From Roridomyces roridus (Eukaryota > Basidiomycota > Agaricomycetes > Agaricales > Mycenaceae), in assembly GCA_029378245.1 (NCBI GenBank), contig JARKIF010000002.1, positions 2,728,001-2,792,000 of the forward strand: a DNA stretch of 64,000 nucleotides, written 5' to 3'. Of this stretch, positions 44,408 to 56,028 are shown piece after piece. The notes beneath the pieces are model-generated. The model saw nothing but the letters and a program-made list of their open reading frames with translations, was not told the DNA's origin and made no database searches. Every line of letters begins with the position of its first letter. The stretch's first letter is position 1. The translations under genes were made by a program, and so were the position numbers.

Positions 44408-46465
44408 ATGCCATTCGGCCTCACCATCGGTACTGAACGAGCTACAACCCTTCAAGTGGGTATTAACATCCACCGATGCTCCATTTCTGACCTTTTTCTT
44501 CAGCAATCCATCCAGGATGAGCTCACCAACCGCAAATATAGTTCCGAGCCAGGTCAGTCCCGCGCACCCCAACTACGCCCTCTCTAACTCTCGATTTCAA
44601 GACCCCGTCATGGCGGAATACATTACCATTATGATCATAAATAACAAGACCGCTGGTGCGTGCTCTACTTGGCTGCTCTTCTGCTGGCTCTGAGTCATCG
44701 TGTTAGTTCAAATAACGGGCGAATTAGAAGACTGTGAGTTTCTCTCCTTTTCCATTTATCTGTCTCTGACCCTCGCGCAGTAATAGGCTCAGATTATGGT
44801 ACCGCATCGACTTTTCGAACGCCCTCTTCGGAGCGACTGATTCCTGTGTAGATCCCAGCTTCACTGACTGGCTGTTTTCCGAGGCCGCCAAGGGAGCTGC
44901 CGATAACAATCCCCCTGCTGAGCCCGAGCCATCTACTTCCCAACATGCCGTCGAGCCGACACCAGCAGTGGCTCCAGCAGCTGCAACTGAGCAGCGTCGT
45001 CCACGAAACAATGGCGTGTATCAGCAGGCCCTGAATCAAGCACTCCCTTCCACCTCACCCTCCAGTCAAAAACGCTCCGCCTCTGCACGTTCACCGTCCC
45101 CGAACCACTCGAATAAAATCCGACGCACCGATGTCCCAACCGGGCCACGCGCCATGTTCCGCGACGGAGCCAACCCCCGTAGTCTTCTCGACCGAGTGGG
45201 GGCGCCGGGTGGCCGGAACAATTTCGGTGGTCAGGACGACATCCAGTCGCATATCGACACTGTTGTCAACAATCCTACACCGGAGCAGCAACAAGCCATG
45301 ATGATGAACGCGGGCTATCCGATGGGCATGGACGTGAATGTCATGAATGGAATGGCCAACCCGATAATGCTGCAGGAGATGATGATGAATCAAATGGCAC
45401 TAATGGCCCAGATGGCGTCGACCATGGGCATTATCAACCCCGCGACTGGGCAGTTTGGTGGTGGGCCGGCATTTGGAGGGATGCCGGGAGAGATGTATCC
45501 CGGAGGGATGGACAACAACAACGGATTTCAGGGACCGATGCCGCATAACGGGAGAGGGCGGGGAACTCCTCGAGGGCGAGGCCGAGGGACTGGCCGACCT
45601 GGATCAACATCTTCACCCAAGCCGGTGTCGGACGCCTCGGCAGCCCCTGCAGAATCGTCGGCCGTGCCGATTGTCGCGCCGACTCCGACGGTTGCGGCTC
45701 CCGGTGGTGCTGTTGGTTACATTCTTCCGGAAAGACCACAATCGCCTACGTTGTGCAAATTTGGACTGAAATGCACCAATGCACACTGTCGGTACTCGCA
45801 TCCTTCTCCGGTGGCCACCGCCGAAAGTGGGGTCGTTTTGAGCAACGAGGCGTGCGAGAAGGGCAAGGAATGTCAAGATAAGGATTGCATCAAAGCTCAT
45901 GTGAGCCCAGCGGTGCTCAATCCTCAAGGTCCGTTTCTTTCACCCACTATTCGTACTTGTTATGCTACCCTGACTCCTTCAGCTGCATCTCAACCGCCCC
46001 CGCAGCCGACGGCTCATCACCCTCCGCCAGCGCCAGCATACTCCTGCTGGCGTGCCTTGCCGATACGGTGCTGCATGCACGCGGGCGAATTGCACTTTCA
46101 CCCATCCCCCAAAACCCGCGTCGAACCCGCACTTTTCGCAGCCATGCCACTTTGGCGCTGCTTGCACGCGCGCCAACTGTCTCTACCAGCATCCTGAAGG
46201 GCGTGTCCTGCCTTCGACGTTCCACCGCGGCCTGTCGACTACCGCCCCTCTCGTCAATGTCCCCACTCCCGAGACGGGCTCGATGGGTGCTGCCAAACAC
46301 AATCGCAGCGTGACCTTCAACCAGGGGGTGAGCGTCAAGGAGAAGCTCGAGCAGCAGATGAAAGAGATTGAAGAAAAGAAGATCGAGGCCGAAAAGGCGG
46401 TCAAGGCTGCCGAGGAGGCAGCCGCTTCCAAGAAGGAAGCAAAGACGGTGACCGCTTCCGCTTAG
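44408..46465 (+). CDS. NAB2: NAB2/ZC3H14-like poly(A)-RNA-binding zinc-finger protein
   Basis: Nuclear protein that binds poly(A) tails, limits their length and aids mRNA export. Six small exons make the PWI-like N-terminal domain: MPFGLTIGTERATTLQ, QSIQDELTNRKYSSEP, VMAEYITIMIINNKTA, QITGELEDL, IGSDY and DPSFTDWLFSEAAKG. The large exon has a Pro/Ser region, a Met-rich segment (QAMMMNAGYPMGMDVNVMNG) and an RGG-like stretch (GRGRGTPRGRGRGTG). Cys3His fingers follow: CKFGLKCTNAHCRYSH, CEKGKECQDKDCIKAH, CRYGAACTRANCTFTH, CHFGAACTRANCLYQH. A Lys/Glu coiled coil ends at TAG 46463-46465. Between fingers 2 and 3 the conserved frame changes near 46040 with no intron-sized gap, so either an alternative splice or an extra base is involved. 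Confidence 0.9.
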
Positions 46466-46745
46466 AAATGTCTCTACTCAATTCCTAGGCCCAGTCGAAA
46501 CTGTATGTAATTTTTGTGCTGCCTCTATTATTTACGTCTGGGTTCCTTAGCTACACTACCTACTTTTTTTTTTCTTTTACTTTTTTTTTTTTTGCCTCGT
46601 AGGTACACGCGGGGCGGGAGTGGAAATTACACCAACTTTGTTCGGGAGGGTCTCAAAAAATGAGCCCTCCGAACGCCACTCCTCTTTTCGTTGCGAATCT
46701 GAAAACCTCAAGTACAAATGAACGAAAGGGCGCCTGCGCTTATTA

Positions 46746-49107
46746 TTACACCGTCCGAGTGCCTCCCTTGTCTACACTTAGGCGAATCATGTCGCCAGCC
46801 TGCAAATCCTTGAACTGTGTATGCCCAGTGAGCAAAGAATACTTGAACCGAAAAAAGCGTACCGTTAGTTCTCTCGTTCTGTGCAAACTCTCAATCTCGT
46901 CAATGCGACCGCGAACTGAATCGAGGAGGTCGTCAAATCCCTCTTCCTCGACGACCTCTCTGGAGGCTAGCAAAATTAGGTTCGAGTCGGGCCTGACGTC
47001 GTGATGTACCTGTAAAGGAATGAGTACTGTGTCTTTTATTCATTTAAAGAGACGCCAACGTCGATAGAGATTATGTTGACCCTGTCCAGTTCTATGGGAG
47101 ATGAGTAAGTACGAGCAGAGACGCGCCAAACCCGCGCACCTTCTAAAAAGTCGGCACGAGTCATAATCTGCCTGCATTTCCACTGGAAAGCGGTTTAATC
47201 GACATGTCGCAGGCGAAACCGGAGGCACCTACATATGGAATCACCGGTAAAGGGAGGTCTTCCACAGCTTCCCCTGCGGCACGGGCTTCATCTCGCGCAC
47301 GCTCATGCTCTTTGCGGATCATGACAAACTCGCGAAGTAACAGCCACGAACAACTACTCCATTTTTGCTGGTCACGGACAATCAGCTGCCTTGCGACGAC
47401 AAAGATGCAGCTCACTCACTTCATCCATGACATCGTCGTCGCAATCTGAGATCAAACCTACGCCAAGTTGAGGGCTGGCCATAAGATAACCTCGGCAAAG
47501 ACCTACCAATCTGACTGCGGAGCCACGCTTTTTCAGTGGCGAGAAGCACCTTTGCTGTGTTGACCATATCCCTGGACCTTGCAACCTTGTTGAGGTACGA
47601 GAGACGTCCCCCCACGATCGAAACAGCCTCCTCGAGGACGGAGGGTGTCGTGCCCTTGTTCATGTCCATCCGCATTCGCATGGCTGCGTGGAGTGCTTCT
47701 TTGCTGTTCAGATCATATATAGAAAGCACCTTGAATACAGCCTGTCAGCGACGTCTAAAACCCTCTGGAACCGACTTGCGTTCATGCGTGATGCAGTTTT
47801 GCCTGGTGGAATTGAGTCGTAAAATCATACAAGAAATTACATACACATACGCATCACATAGAAAGGCCAAAAGTCGTCGCTCATAAAAACACAGGTGACG
47901 ATACCACTGGCGGCCCAAGACTCTGCTCGCTGCTGTAACTGTAATAACATATTCCGGCCCTCATCGTCGTTCTTGAAGAAGTGCACGTTGTTGATAATTA
48001 GGATGAGTGGCTTGCCTCGCTGGCGAGTCAGCTTCAAAGCAACCTTCTCCAGCTTATTCATTGCTTTCATTGTGTAAACCGCAGTGAACAAGGAAATGCA
48101 AGATCACGCGTACCTCGTTCAATGTCGAGTGCCGGTCCACCTAGAATATGTTGAACGCCCGTTCAAAAAACAACAACAAAGACGAGGGAAGACCTTCTCT
48201 CGGATCTCGGCGCTGGAAAAGCCCTGCCTGCGAGTCCTGATTATACTCGTAGTTGATGGCCTTGCCAAACTTGAGCCGGAATACTTCGAGGTCGGGATGA
48301 GCGTCCAACATGGCAACCCCGTCAGCCTGAACTGCCGCCATGGCGTCGAGGATCATGGTGCCTTTGCCAGAACCCTGCACAATTAGCCATGAGATGAAAT
48401 ATACCAGAAAGGGCTTACTTTGGGACCGAGCAGCATGAAATAATGACCCGGCTCCTGGCCTTTGACGATAGTATCGATCCACTCTTGCTCCCTTCTCCGA
48501 AGGTGTTGGGCCCATGGCGTATTCGAGTAGCCCTCAAAGTCAAATTCACCGTCTTCGTGCTCCATCTCTCCTGACGGTAGAGTCTGGAACGCGGCCAACT
48601 CCAGTGCAGGATCGTAGCCTGCTGCAAATGCACCTTCTATCTGGAATCCCTTAGCACGAGAAAGCAGGTCCAGAGCGTTGATTCTCACTTTGCGGAGGAC
48701 GTCGTATCTTCGCGAGTTTAAACAAACCAACAACCGGAACGGACAGGTCTGCAACCTACTTGTACCATTTCACATACCCAACCCCGCCAAAGAAGACTTG
48801 CGAGAACTGGTCAGTACACTCTACTGGCCAAGAGACGCGTCCTACCCATCCCCAGGCCCACAATAGTCGTCAGTGCCGCGTCGCGGAACGAGCTACCTCC
48901 AAATGGTCCACCGCCGGGTGCGTTGAACGGTTGAGGTGTGAATGTAGAGCTAGTGTCCACGCTCTCGCCCTCTATCGATTCCTCTGCATCTTGGGGCTTC
49001 AAACGCGACGGCTTCGCTTTCGGCGGTGGTGGCGGAGTGGTATAGAAGCGAACTGGGACGCGTGCTAGAGTTGATGGAAGAGAGCGACCAGCGATTGTTC
49101 GAAGCAT
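46746..49107 (-). CDS. Probable mitochondrial AAA-like P-loop ATPase
   Basis: From ATG 49107 the first 25 residues (MLRTIAGRSLPSTLARVPVR) are Arg-rich and acid-free, typical of a mitochondrial presequence. A Pro/Ser linker and a hydrophobic Gly-rich segment (FRDAALTTIVGLGMG) follow, then WIDTIVKGQEPGHYFMLLGP leading into the Walker A GPKGSGKGT. The Walker B position reads PLILIINNVHFF, with Asn where Asp is usual. Further blocks are GIVTCVFMSDDFWPFYVMR and VLEEAVSIVGGRLSYLNKVA, a lid-like helical region. The last exons give VHHDVRPDSNLILLASREVV and AGDMIRLSVDKGGTRTV, ending TAA 46746-46748. About ten exons. Similar proteins exist across basidiomycetes without a named role. ORC/Cdc6-like or Yme2-like families are alternatives. 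Confidence 0.68.
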
Positions 49108-49272
49108 TAAACGAGGTTGGTGGTAGTAGTACAAGGAATATAATTTAAAGCACTCTGCGCTGCGCCGCCTTGACGTGACGCGCCAAGCTGATGGCAGCGC
49201 CCATGAATCATTATGACAATCTCGAAAAAAATACAGATAAGAATACTACAGAAAATAATACTCAGAGCACCT

Positions 49273-52200
49273 CTAAGAGGTGCTCGAGTTGGTCATGCGA
49301 TCCGTCACCCGCTGGCGATGCAACCGGTTTTTCAGATGCAGTTCATAATTACTGAGGGTTTCGCCCGGACCAGTCATGTAAACCTAAGGCATGTCAGAAG
49401 GAGGAACGGAAAAAAGGACCATTCAAACCTTCCCGGGACAATCTAAACATTTGAGGCGCCATTCAGTCGTCTGCGTGGCATTCACCTTCAACACAGCTTC
49501 AAATCTATCGTTTTGGTATTCAGCCTGCATCGTCTGCATGGCTTCCGCCAGCCAGGGCGGAAGCTGGTGCTTTTCGGACGTGGATACGGACGGAGAGACT
49601 GGAGGCGCGACGTGCGAAGAAGGTGCAGACCTTAGAGGTGTGCTGTTGTCAGCCGATGGAGGGGGCCGTGACGGCGTAGCGGTACGGTTGATCTTGATCC
49701 GTTGGGCGAGTGGAGCTTCCGAGCCACTAGACACGGTTGATACGGGAGAAACATCACGGAAAGGAGACTGGCGGGAAGGCCCGTCGTCTCGTGGTGTTTG
49801 AGGTTCAGAGGTATCCGCAGGCGTAACTGGTACCGCGCTGTTAAGCGGCGGACGTCCTTTCCGTTTCTTGCCGACTTCAACTTCCTTCTTCAGTCCTGCC
49901 GCATGGAAATCATAATCCGAGTTGTATTCGATTGGTCGCGGTTTCCGGTATCTGTGCCAGTATTTTCCTACGCCAGAGTTAGTATGAATTCCATGGACGA
50001 GGAGTGACCCATACCACAAGTACCGCACTGCGACTTCTCCCCCAACGGACCCTTGCGCCGGCCAACGGCGATGCTCTCGGGGCAGCCGCAGTTGGAACAA
50101 TGCCATACACCATCGATCATGTTGGCATGTTGACCCTCTGCAAACTCCTTCTCCTTGGCTTCACGCTCCAGTTCTTTCGCACGTTTGGCCGAAACGGGCC
50201 GAACACGGCTGTTGGTATCGGACGTGGGAACGGCGAGCGTGCTCGGAGGAAGGCTCAACTGCGGCCGCGGAGGTGACGGCGGGTCGTCTTGGATAAGGAC
50301 GGGAAGTTTTGAAACGTCCGCAGCAGTCGACGGTATCGGAGCTGCAATCCGGGCACGCGGACGGAGGATGGAGTTGTCATATACTGGAGCCTTGAAGAAT
50401 CCTTTCTTCGTCTTTTCCTTGAGGAGGATTGGGGGCGGGGCCGGGGCAGAAGGAAGGGACGCCGAATATGAGGGCCCTCCATTCTCTGATGCGACAAGAT
50501 TCGCGATGGTGAGTGACGCAGCAGCGGCAGCAGCACGCCGGGACACTGGGGCGGCCGCGGCAGCCGCAGCAGCGAGTGTCGCTGGATCGGGTTCTGGGAA
50601 CCCAATAGCTGGCGTGCGATATGTCCGTACCGGCTCGCGATCTGGCAGTGCAACACCACGTCGTCCGCCCCGCCCTTTTTTGCGTCGTTTATTATATTCC
50701 TTCTCCCGCTCCTTTTCGTTACGCTCAATCTCTCCGTCGCTGAGGTAGTTCAATAGCGGGGTAAACGACTGAACTTGGTCCATTGAGCGAGCACCAGAGG
50801 ACAGACTGGGTAGGAACGAGTTGCGAAGATCTTCGTCCTGTATTGGCGTACCATCCATCGGATGCCCAACCAAGAACAGGGACTTTTGGTAAGTGTGTAC
50901 CTGCTCTCTGATTGAATGGGCGATCGCAGTTCTGCAGGGCATTCAGTGCGTGTCTTTGCAGTTTAACACCAGTCCCACCTGAATTCTCCACCCAAACCTA
51001 GTTCCAGCGCGTAGATGTGCGCGAAATCTTCTGGAGACGCGTCAGGGTTGTCCAGATCCCACTCGAACTGATCATCCAGTTTGATGGACCCAACAATTAT
51101 ATCCAGCTGCAAATGATGTGTCAGTTGTTGTAGCCTGGAAGTATGGATACTCACTCGAATAACAATGCGCATTTCCTCATGTAGCGTCCTGTAGTTGACG
51201 GGAATTTCCTCCGCAGCCATTGGGCGCTCATTGTCCGGTTCATCCTTGACCACTTTACGCCGTTTGTGCCCTTTACCCCGATACTCTGTTCGTAGCCGCT
51301 TCCGCCAGTTGCTCCACCACTCCGCACTCTGCTCGTCGAGCGTTCCATTACGCACCGTGCTGTCCTCGTAGTTGACAGAGTGAGCACGATATTCGCTCAG
51401 CTGGTCTTGGATGGACTTGGTAATAAGACCGAGGTAATTCGAAGGAAGGTCATAGTCCTCCACCACCGTCTGCGCAAAATGCTCGGGGCCTACGACGGGG
51501 GCTGGCCATAACGCATGAGAAAACGAAACAAGGCATAGGCAAAAGAAGGACGCACCGTTCATGTCCCACACAAACGTGTCACGAATTTTGTGGTGTTCCA
51601 CATCGAATTCGAGACGGATGGGTACAAGCTCTTCTCGCCGATTTGCGTCCTCCGGGTCGAGTTTGCGTGGCCTGAGAGGTAAGTAACAAGAAAATTTGAA
51701 ACGGAAAAGACGTACAATTTCAACCCTTCACGCCTTGCCCCCTTCTTACGAGTGCCGTCAAAACGATCCCTCGTGCGATACGGATATCGCATCTCGAACT
51801 TATCCCTTCCGTGCGCAAACCTACTCGCATTCATGGCCAGCGTTCCCTTCTCCCACCAAGGGATACTCTGCGGCCCTCCCAGTTGCTCGCGAAGCTCAGC
51901 GTCCATACGGGTTTTCATGTCGCGATGGACAGCTCCATACGCCTGGTCTGCTTCCATCCACCGCTTGACATCAGCGATTTCCTCCTGGCTGACGGGGGGT
52001 ATCGTGGTGAGAGATGTGGCGAGCGGGACGACCGTGACGCGGGTTATGGCCTGATTGAGCTCCGGGAGCAAAGTAGAGGGAGCGGAGACCACAGCTGGAA
52101 CCACAGGAGGCGCGACGGGCGGTATGGGGGGAAGATCGAGCTCCGAGCGTGTTGGTGTTGGCGGTGCTACCTTGACCGGCGAACTGGAGCGTGGAATGCT

Positions 52201-53073
52201 CGGGGGCCGCGGTGGAGGCTGAGAAACCATGGACCCGTTCGAGGATGGTGGACGAGGGTATCCATGGGCTTCAGAGGAGGGAGGGCGCATCATTGGCGGG
52301 CCCATCGAGTTTGAACGCAAGACCTGTGGTTGCAGATCCGTCGGATGCCTTTGGTACGGTGAACCCGGAGGGAAAGAGTTTTGTGGCGGCATCCCCGGAG
52401 CGCCACCATAAGAAGGCGCAAACTGCGAAGGCGCGGATTGTTTCAACTGCTGAGCTTGATGCATGTTCTGCTGGTATTCGCCGCCACCCATGGGATTCCC
52501 GTTGCTCATGCCCACTCCCATCGCGCTGCCGGGACGCTCATATGACGCGCCAGCGTTGAACTGCTGCTGCTGCTGCTGGGCCTGTTGTTGCTGCTGGGCC
52601 TGTTGTTGCTGCTGGGCCTGTTGCTGCTGGGCCTGTTGACTCTGCATTTGACGCTGCCGCACACTGGCCAAGGCGTTCTTCATGAATTGTGTGCGTTGGG
52701 CAGGGTTCAACGCGTCGAACTGCTCGCGCGACACACCAACAGCGGCGAGCAACTGTGCGGCCTGAGGCGTCAGTTGGACTGGTTGCTGCTGTTGCTGCTG
52801 CATCTGCGAGTTCATCTGGTGTGGAGAGCCGTACGAGTCCATTCCGGGGCCTGCGTTGGCGGCGACGGCGGAGAGGGCAGAGGGACTGATGCCAGCGCCA
52901 TTCATCATCATGTGCTGAGGCTGGGCGCCATTCATTCCATTCATGAGCTGGGCGGGATTGACGGCGGCGAACTGGCTGGGGGGCTGGGCCTGGGCATTGT
53001 TGTTATAGGACGCGAGAATGGCGGGATTTATTCCCTGATGGGGCGGGTAGAGGCCGCCCCCGGAGGAATTCAT
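49273..53073 (-). CDS. SNF5: SNF5/SMARCB1 chromatin-remodelling subunit with GATA-type finger
   Basis: Core subunit of SWI/SNF or RSC remodelling complexes. ATG 53073 starts MNSSGGGLYPPHQGINPA. The first 370 residues are Gln/Pro/Ser-rich with a polyQ tract. The SNF5 domain begins with repeat 1 (EELVPIRLEFDVEHHKIRDT, FVWDMN) and EHFAQTVVEDYDLPSNYLGL. Repeat 2 follows (LDIIVGSIKLDDQFEWDLDN, EDFAHIYALELGLGGEF). An Ala-rich linker leads to a CxxC...CxxC finger (CSNCGCPESIAVGRRKGPLG, then CGTCGKYWHRYRKPRP). The last exon ends NELHLKNR-like YELHLKNRLHRQR with TAG at 49273-49275. About 1,140 residues. The frame is open 55 codons upstream of the chosen ATG without another ATG, so a short 5' exon could add residues. 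Confidence 0.9.
52561..52645 (-). repeat. PolyQ-coding tandem repeat in SNF5
   Basis: On the plus strand, CTGCTGGGCCTGTTGTTG recurs about every 18 bp, giving three to four copies. On the coding strand this is a run of Gln with a single Ala every five or six residues. Such tracts often vary in length between strains. Confidence 0.85.
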
Positions 53074-53292
53074 GGCCTGGGGCGGCGGGATGAGACCCGG
53101 GACGGGAATGGACAAGGCATAGTTTCGCTGCTTACGTTTGGCTTGCGCTGATAATTTTGGCGGGGACCTTCCGAGAGCGAGCCGCCACGCACTGACGCAG
53201 ATCCAGTGAACAGATGTCACCACAACAACAGTCAATTCCAAATCCGGTAATCTACTCGCTGGCCTCAGTCTTCATTCAACATTGCTTCTTCC

Positions 53293-54655
53293 TCATTCAT
53301 TCTCCACCCAGTTCGCATAACTCCCAAGCCGTCCCACTTTTCGTCGACCACAGGCCCCCATGCCCTCGGCCAGCTTTTTCTCGTACGCCTTCCACTTCGC
53401 CACTCGCTGCTCGGCCGAGTACCTGCCCTCATCTCCCGAGGTACCAGGCTCCTCCTCCCGCAGACGTTTCACGATCCTGCTACCGGCGGGGACAATTTCG
53501 CCCGGTCTATCATACATGATGCCGGGGGACGTGTCCTCGCCCTCTCTGGATGGATATCAGTTATGCAGTTGTTGGAAGAAACAAGATTATCGTACAATGC
53601 AGGGTAGACATAGCGTTCAAAATCCGTGGTAGCCTCATTGTCCTCAGGCCCATGCCTAGAAAATGTCAGCCAAGGATGAATTTCGAAGAACAAAAAAACG
53701 TACAAGATGGGAGGATTGTAGAATTCATCTTCATCCGAGGCGAGCTCATCGTCCGACACCGAGTCAAGCGGGACTCCACGCTCTTCCGCCTTTTTGCTCT
53801 TGCGTGCCTTGCGCCGCTCACGAAACGCTTGGTCACGGTCGTTCCACTGGTCGACAAGCTCCTCGTCGTCCGACTCAGGACTGATCTCCATGTCCATGAC
53901 TCTCCGGCCCTTGAAACCCTCGAATCCTACGACAAAGGGTGCGAGTACCACAGGCCCCTCCCAAATGGCCTCGAACGACCATTCCGGGTCCATTTCCCGC
54001 CAGTTCTCGATGTAGTTCTGCATTCTGACGCGACGCGCCTTCTCGATGTTGAGCATGGCGCGGAGCTGGCGAGCCTCATCATCAACCTCCGAGGCTTGCG
54101 CTACGCAGGGCGGAGGCCCTTGCGAGATTCTCCTTGTTTCTCGCAGAGATAGCCGACATGTCAGCGACGACCAGACGGATATCCTCTGGATCAGCGGCTT
54201 CGACATGGTCATCGACTGTTCCCTCCTCGTTGTCCGAGTCCACGTCGGAGGGAGAGTGAGGCCTCTGAGTGAGGGCTGGAAATCCGTCAGGAGGTGCAAC
54301 GGTGTCGTGGGATGAACGCTTACGGGAATTTGGGACGTTGTGAATAGCCGTTTGTTCTGAGGACGGAGATTCGCGCTTGATGGTCCCCGTGACGGCCTTG
54401 AGCGCGTCCTTGACACGTCCCATGAATTTCTTTCGTTTGGGAACGGGGGCATCCTCCACAGAAAGTCTAGATCAAGTCAGTTGATAACCTCAGGGTTTTG
54501 CACGGAGGTTTCACTCACGCTGGGACCCCATCTGGGAACTGCTCAAGCAGCTGGCGGATGATTTCCTTGGTGCTGAGATTGGCTTTGATTTTGTTGGCCT
54601 TGGCCAGAGCGATGATTTCAGAACGAGACAAGCTGGAGAGAGAGGCTGCGTCCAT
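53293..54655 (-). CDS. SAP-like N-terminal domain protein of unknown function
   Basis: ATG 54655 begins MDAASLSSLSRSEIIALAKA followed by NKIKANLSTKEIIRQLLEQF, a helix-extended loop-helix resembling a SAP motif (DNA/chromatin contact). The middle is charged with NLS-like clusters (KRKKFMGRVK). A conserved-looking domain follows: ARQLRAMLNIEKARRVRMQN, YIENWREMDPEWSFEAIWEG, PVVLAPFVVGFEGFKGRRVM. Downstream are an acidic segment, ERRKARKSKKAEERG and IMYDRPGEIVPAGSRIVKRL. The end is ERVAKWKAYEKKL-like and GRLGSYANWVENE with TGA 53293-53295. About seven exons and 400 residues. It is in tandem with SNF5, whose start lies 219 bp downstream. No family name can be given; it may be a basidiomycete nuclear protein. 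Confidence 0.7.
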
Positions 54656-55077
54656 GGTGCAAGAGAAGAAATTGGTGGGCGGTCACTGTGCAATCGGCTG
54701 GTTTATATCTTGTCCCGCAGACAATAGGGAGGGTCAAAGCGTCGGCCCAAAGGGGAACATGGCGATGGCGCTTTGTTCTCGCATGTCGGCGCTCTTTGAT
54801 TGAGATTTCCCAGCGTTCCGTGCATTACCGGGCGCGATTTGGTTGAGCAAGGAGAAGATGAGAGTCGAGGCAAAGTCGAGGTCGAAGAGCGGCCGCCATC
54901 ACGAACAGGGTTCCATCATCACGTAACCAGAACGCGACTTGACCCAAACAATGACCTCCGTGCTTTGTCCCGCCAGCATGGACCCGCTCGATCTTTGTTC
55001 GACGCTTTGGCCTGCTCTGCCCCAAGCCTACATAAACTCCCGCTGTCCCGCATCTCTGCAACATCCCAATTACTATC
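54656..55077. promoter_or_regulatory. Divergent promoter between two SAP-like genes
   Basis: The 422 bp separate the starts of two divergently transcribed genes with related N-termini. No exon is apparent. Their shared arrangement suggests common regulation, but no binding site could be recognised. Confidence 0.4.
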
Positions 55078-55845
55078 ATGTCCACCACTCCCCCTTTCAC
55101 CGAAGAACAGCTCAAATGCTTCACTCGTAGGCAGATCCAATCTTTAGCAAAGGTGCCGCCTACTCGACGCTATGATCAACCTCAGGCATCTAACAATCTC
55201 ACCAGTTGGAGAAAATCAAGCCCACAACTGCGAGCACAGAAGTACTCAGTCCGACGGCTTTTAGAAAAGTTTTCCTCCCCTGATTGGTATGTCCCTCTAT
55301 CACCAGCCATTGGCCTTCAATCTTAGAAAACCAGGTCAACTCAACAGCCTGCACCACCCCGAAATGTCGACGCTACACCATGCCCTCGTGAGTCGAATCC
55401 TGACCCACTTCAGAGTTAATTCTCACCCTTCCAAGGGAGATCCAACCGACTGGCCAAAGGGGAGACGCCAATTGAGGTTGAAATATCATGTCACGCCGTC
55501 AACGGCTCGCCGCCTCCAAGTCCGTCTCGCCGAAGCGTCACCCTGAAAAGCGCCAGGGCCAAAGCTGCTCCTTATCCCACGCGCAAGCACCTCCGCGTCA
55601 TCCAGACCCAGATCCATGGCGTTATTGCCAATATCGCCGAGTCACCTCCGACGTTCCACACGATGGACCTCATCTTGCCGCGTCTGGAGCGCACCGCGGC
55701 AGACTCTCAAAAGCAACTATCAATGTTTGCTTGGCAAGGGCACTACTTCGAACAGATCGTCGTGAGCAATATGAAGGACGAGCCGCAGCTCTGGAGTGGT
55801 ACCCCCTCGTCTGTTGCGAAAGGAAAACAGAATTCAGCGCGCTGA
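55078..55845 (+). pseudogene. SAP-like protein gene with a one-base frame break
   Basis: ATG 55078 gives STTPPFTEEQLKCFTRRQIQ and SLAK, then a GT-AG intron (55153-55205) and LEKIK. Soon afterwards, near 55245-55252, the frame that matches the neighbouring SAP-like gene shifts by one base: STEVL is in one frame and RRLLEKFSSPDW in the next. Downstream exons are coherent: STQQPAPPRNVDATPCP, then (after an intron at about 55389-55436) RSNRLAKGETPIEVEIS, SARAKAAPYPTRKHLRVIQT, QIHGVIANIAESPPTFHTMD, LILPRLERTAADSQKQLSMF and GHYFEQIVVSNMKDEPQLWS, ending at stop 55843-55845. The long clean C-terminal part argues for a recently active or active gene with a sequence error. About 210 residues. Function unknown. 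Confidence 0.6.
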
Positions 55846-56028
55846 CAGGATCGCCCGAGATGTATGTAGTAAATTCTATTATTCAAAACTTCTGCTCTTG
55901 CTACCCCATTTGATCATGTACTTAAATTCCGCTCTGTAATCGTTTGCGCGCCCGCTTTCACGACAGGGAGGATCCCAACCTAACGCGAACAAAAAACGAT
56001 TAGCCTCGGCTACATTTTACTTATAAAG

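Noticed and set aside
52585..53151. 188-codon plus-strand frame rich in Leu and Gly
   Set aside because: Antisense of the SNF5 Gln-rich exon; the CTG run is the complement of CAG.
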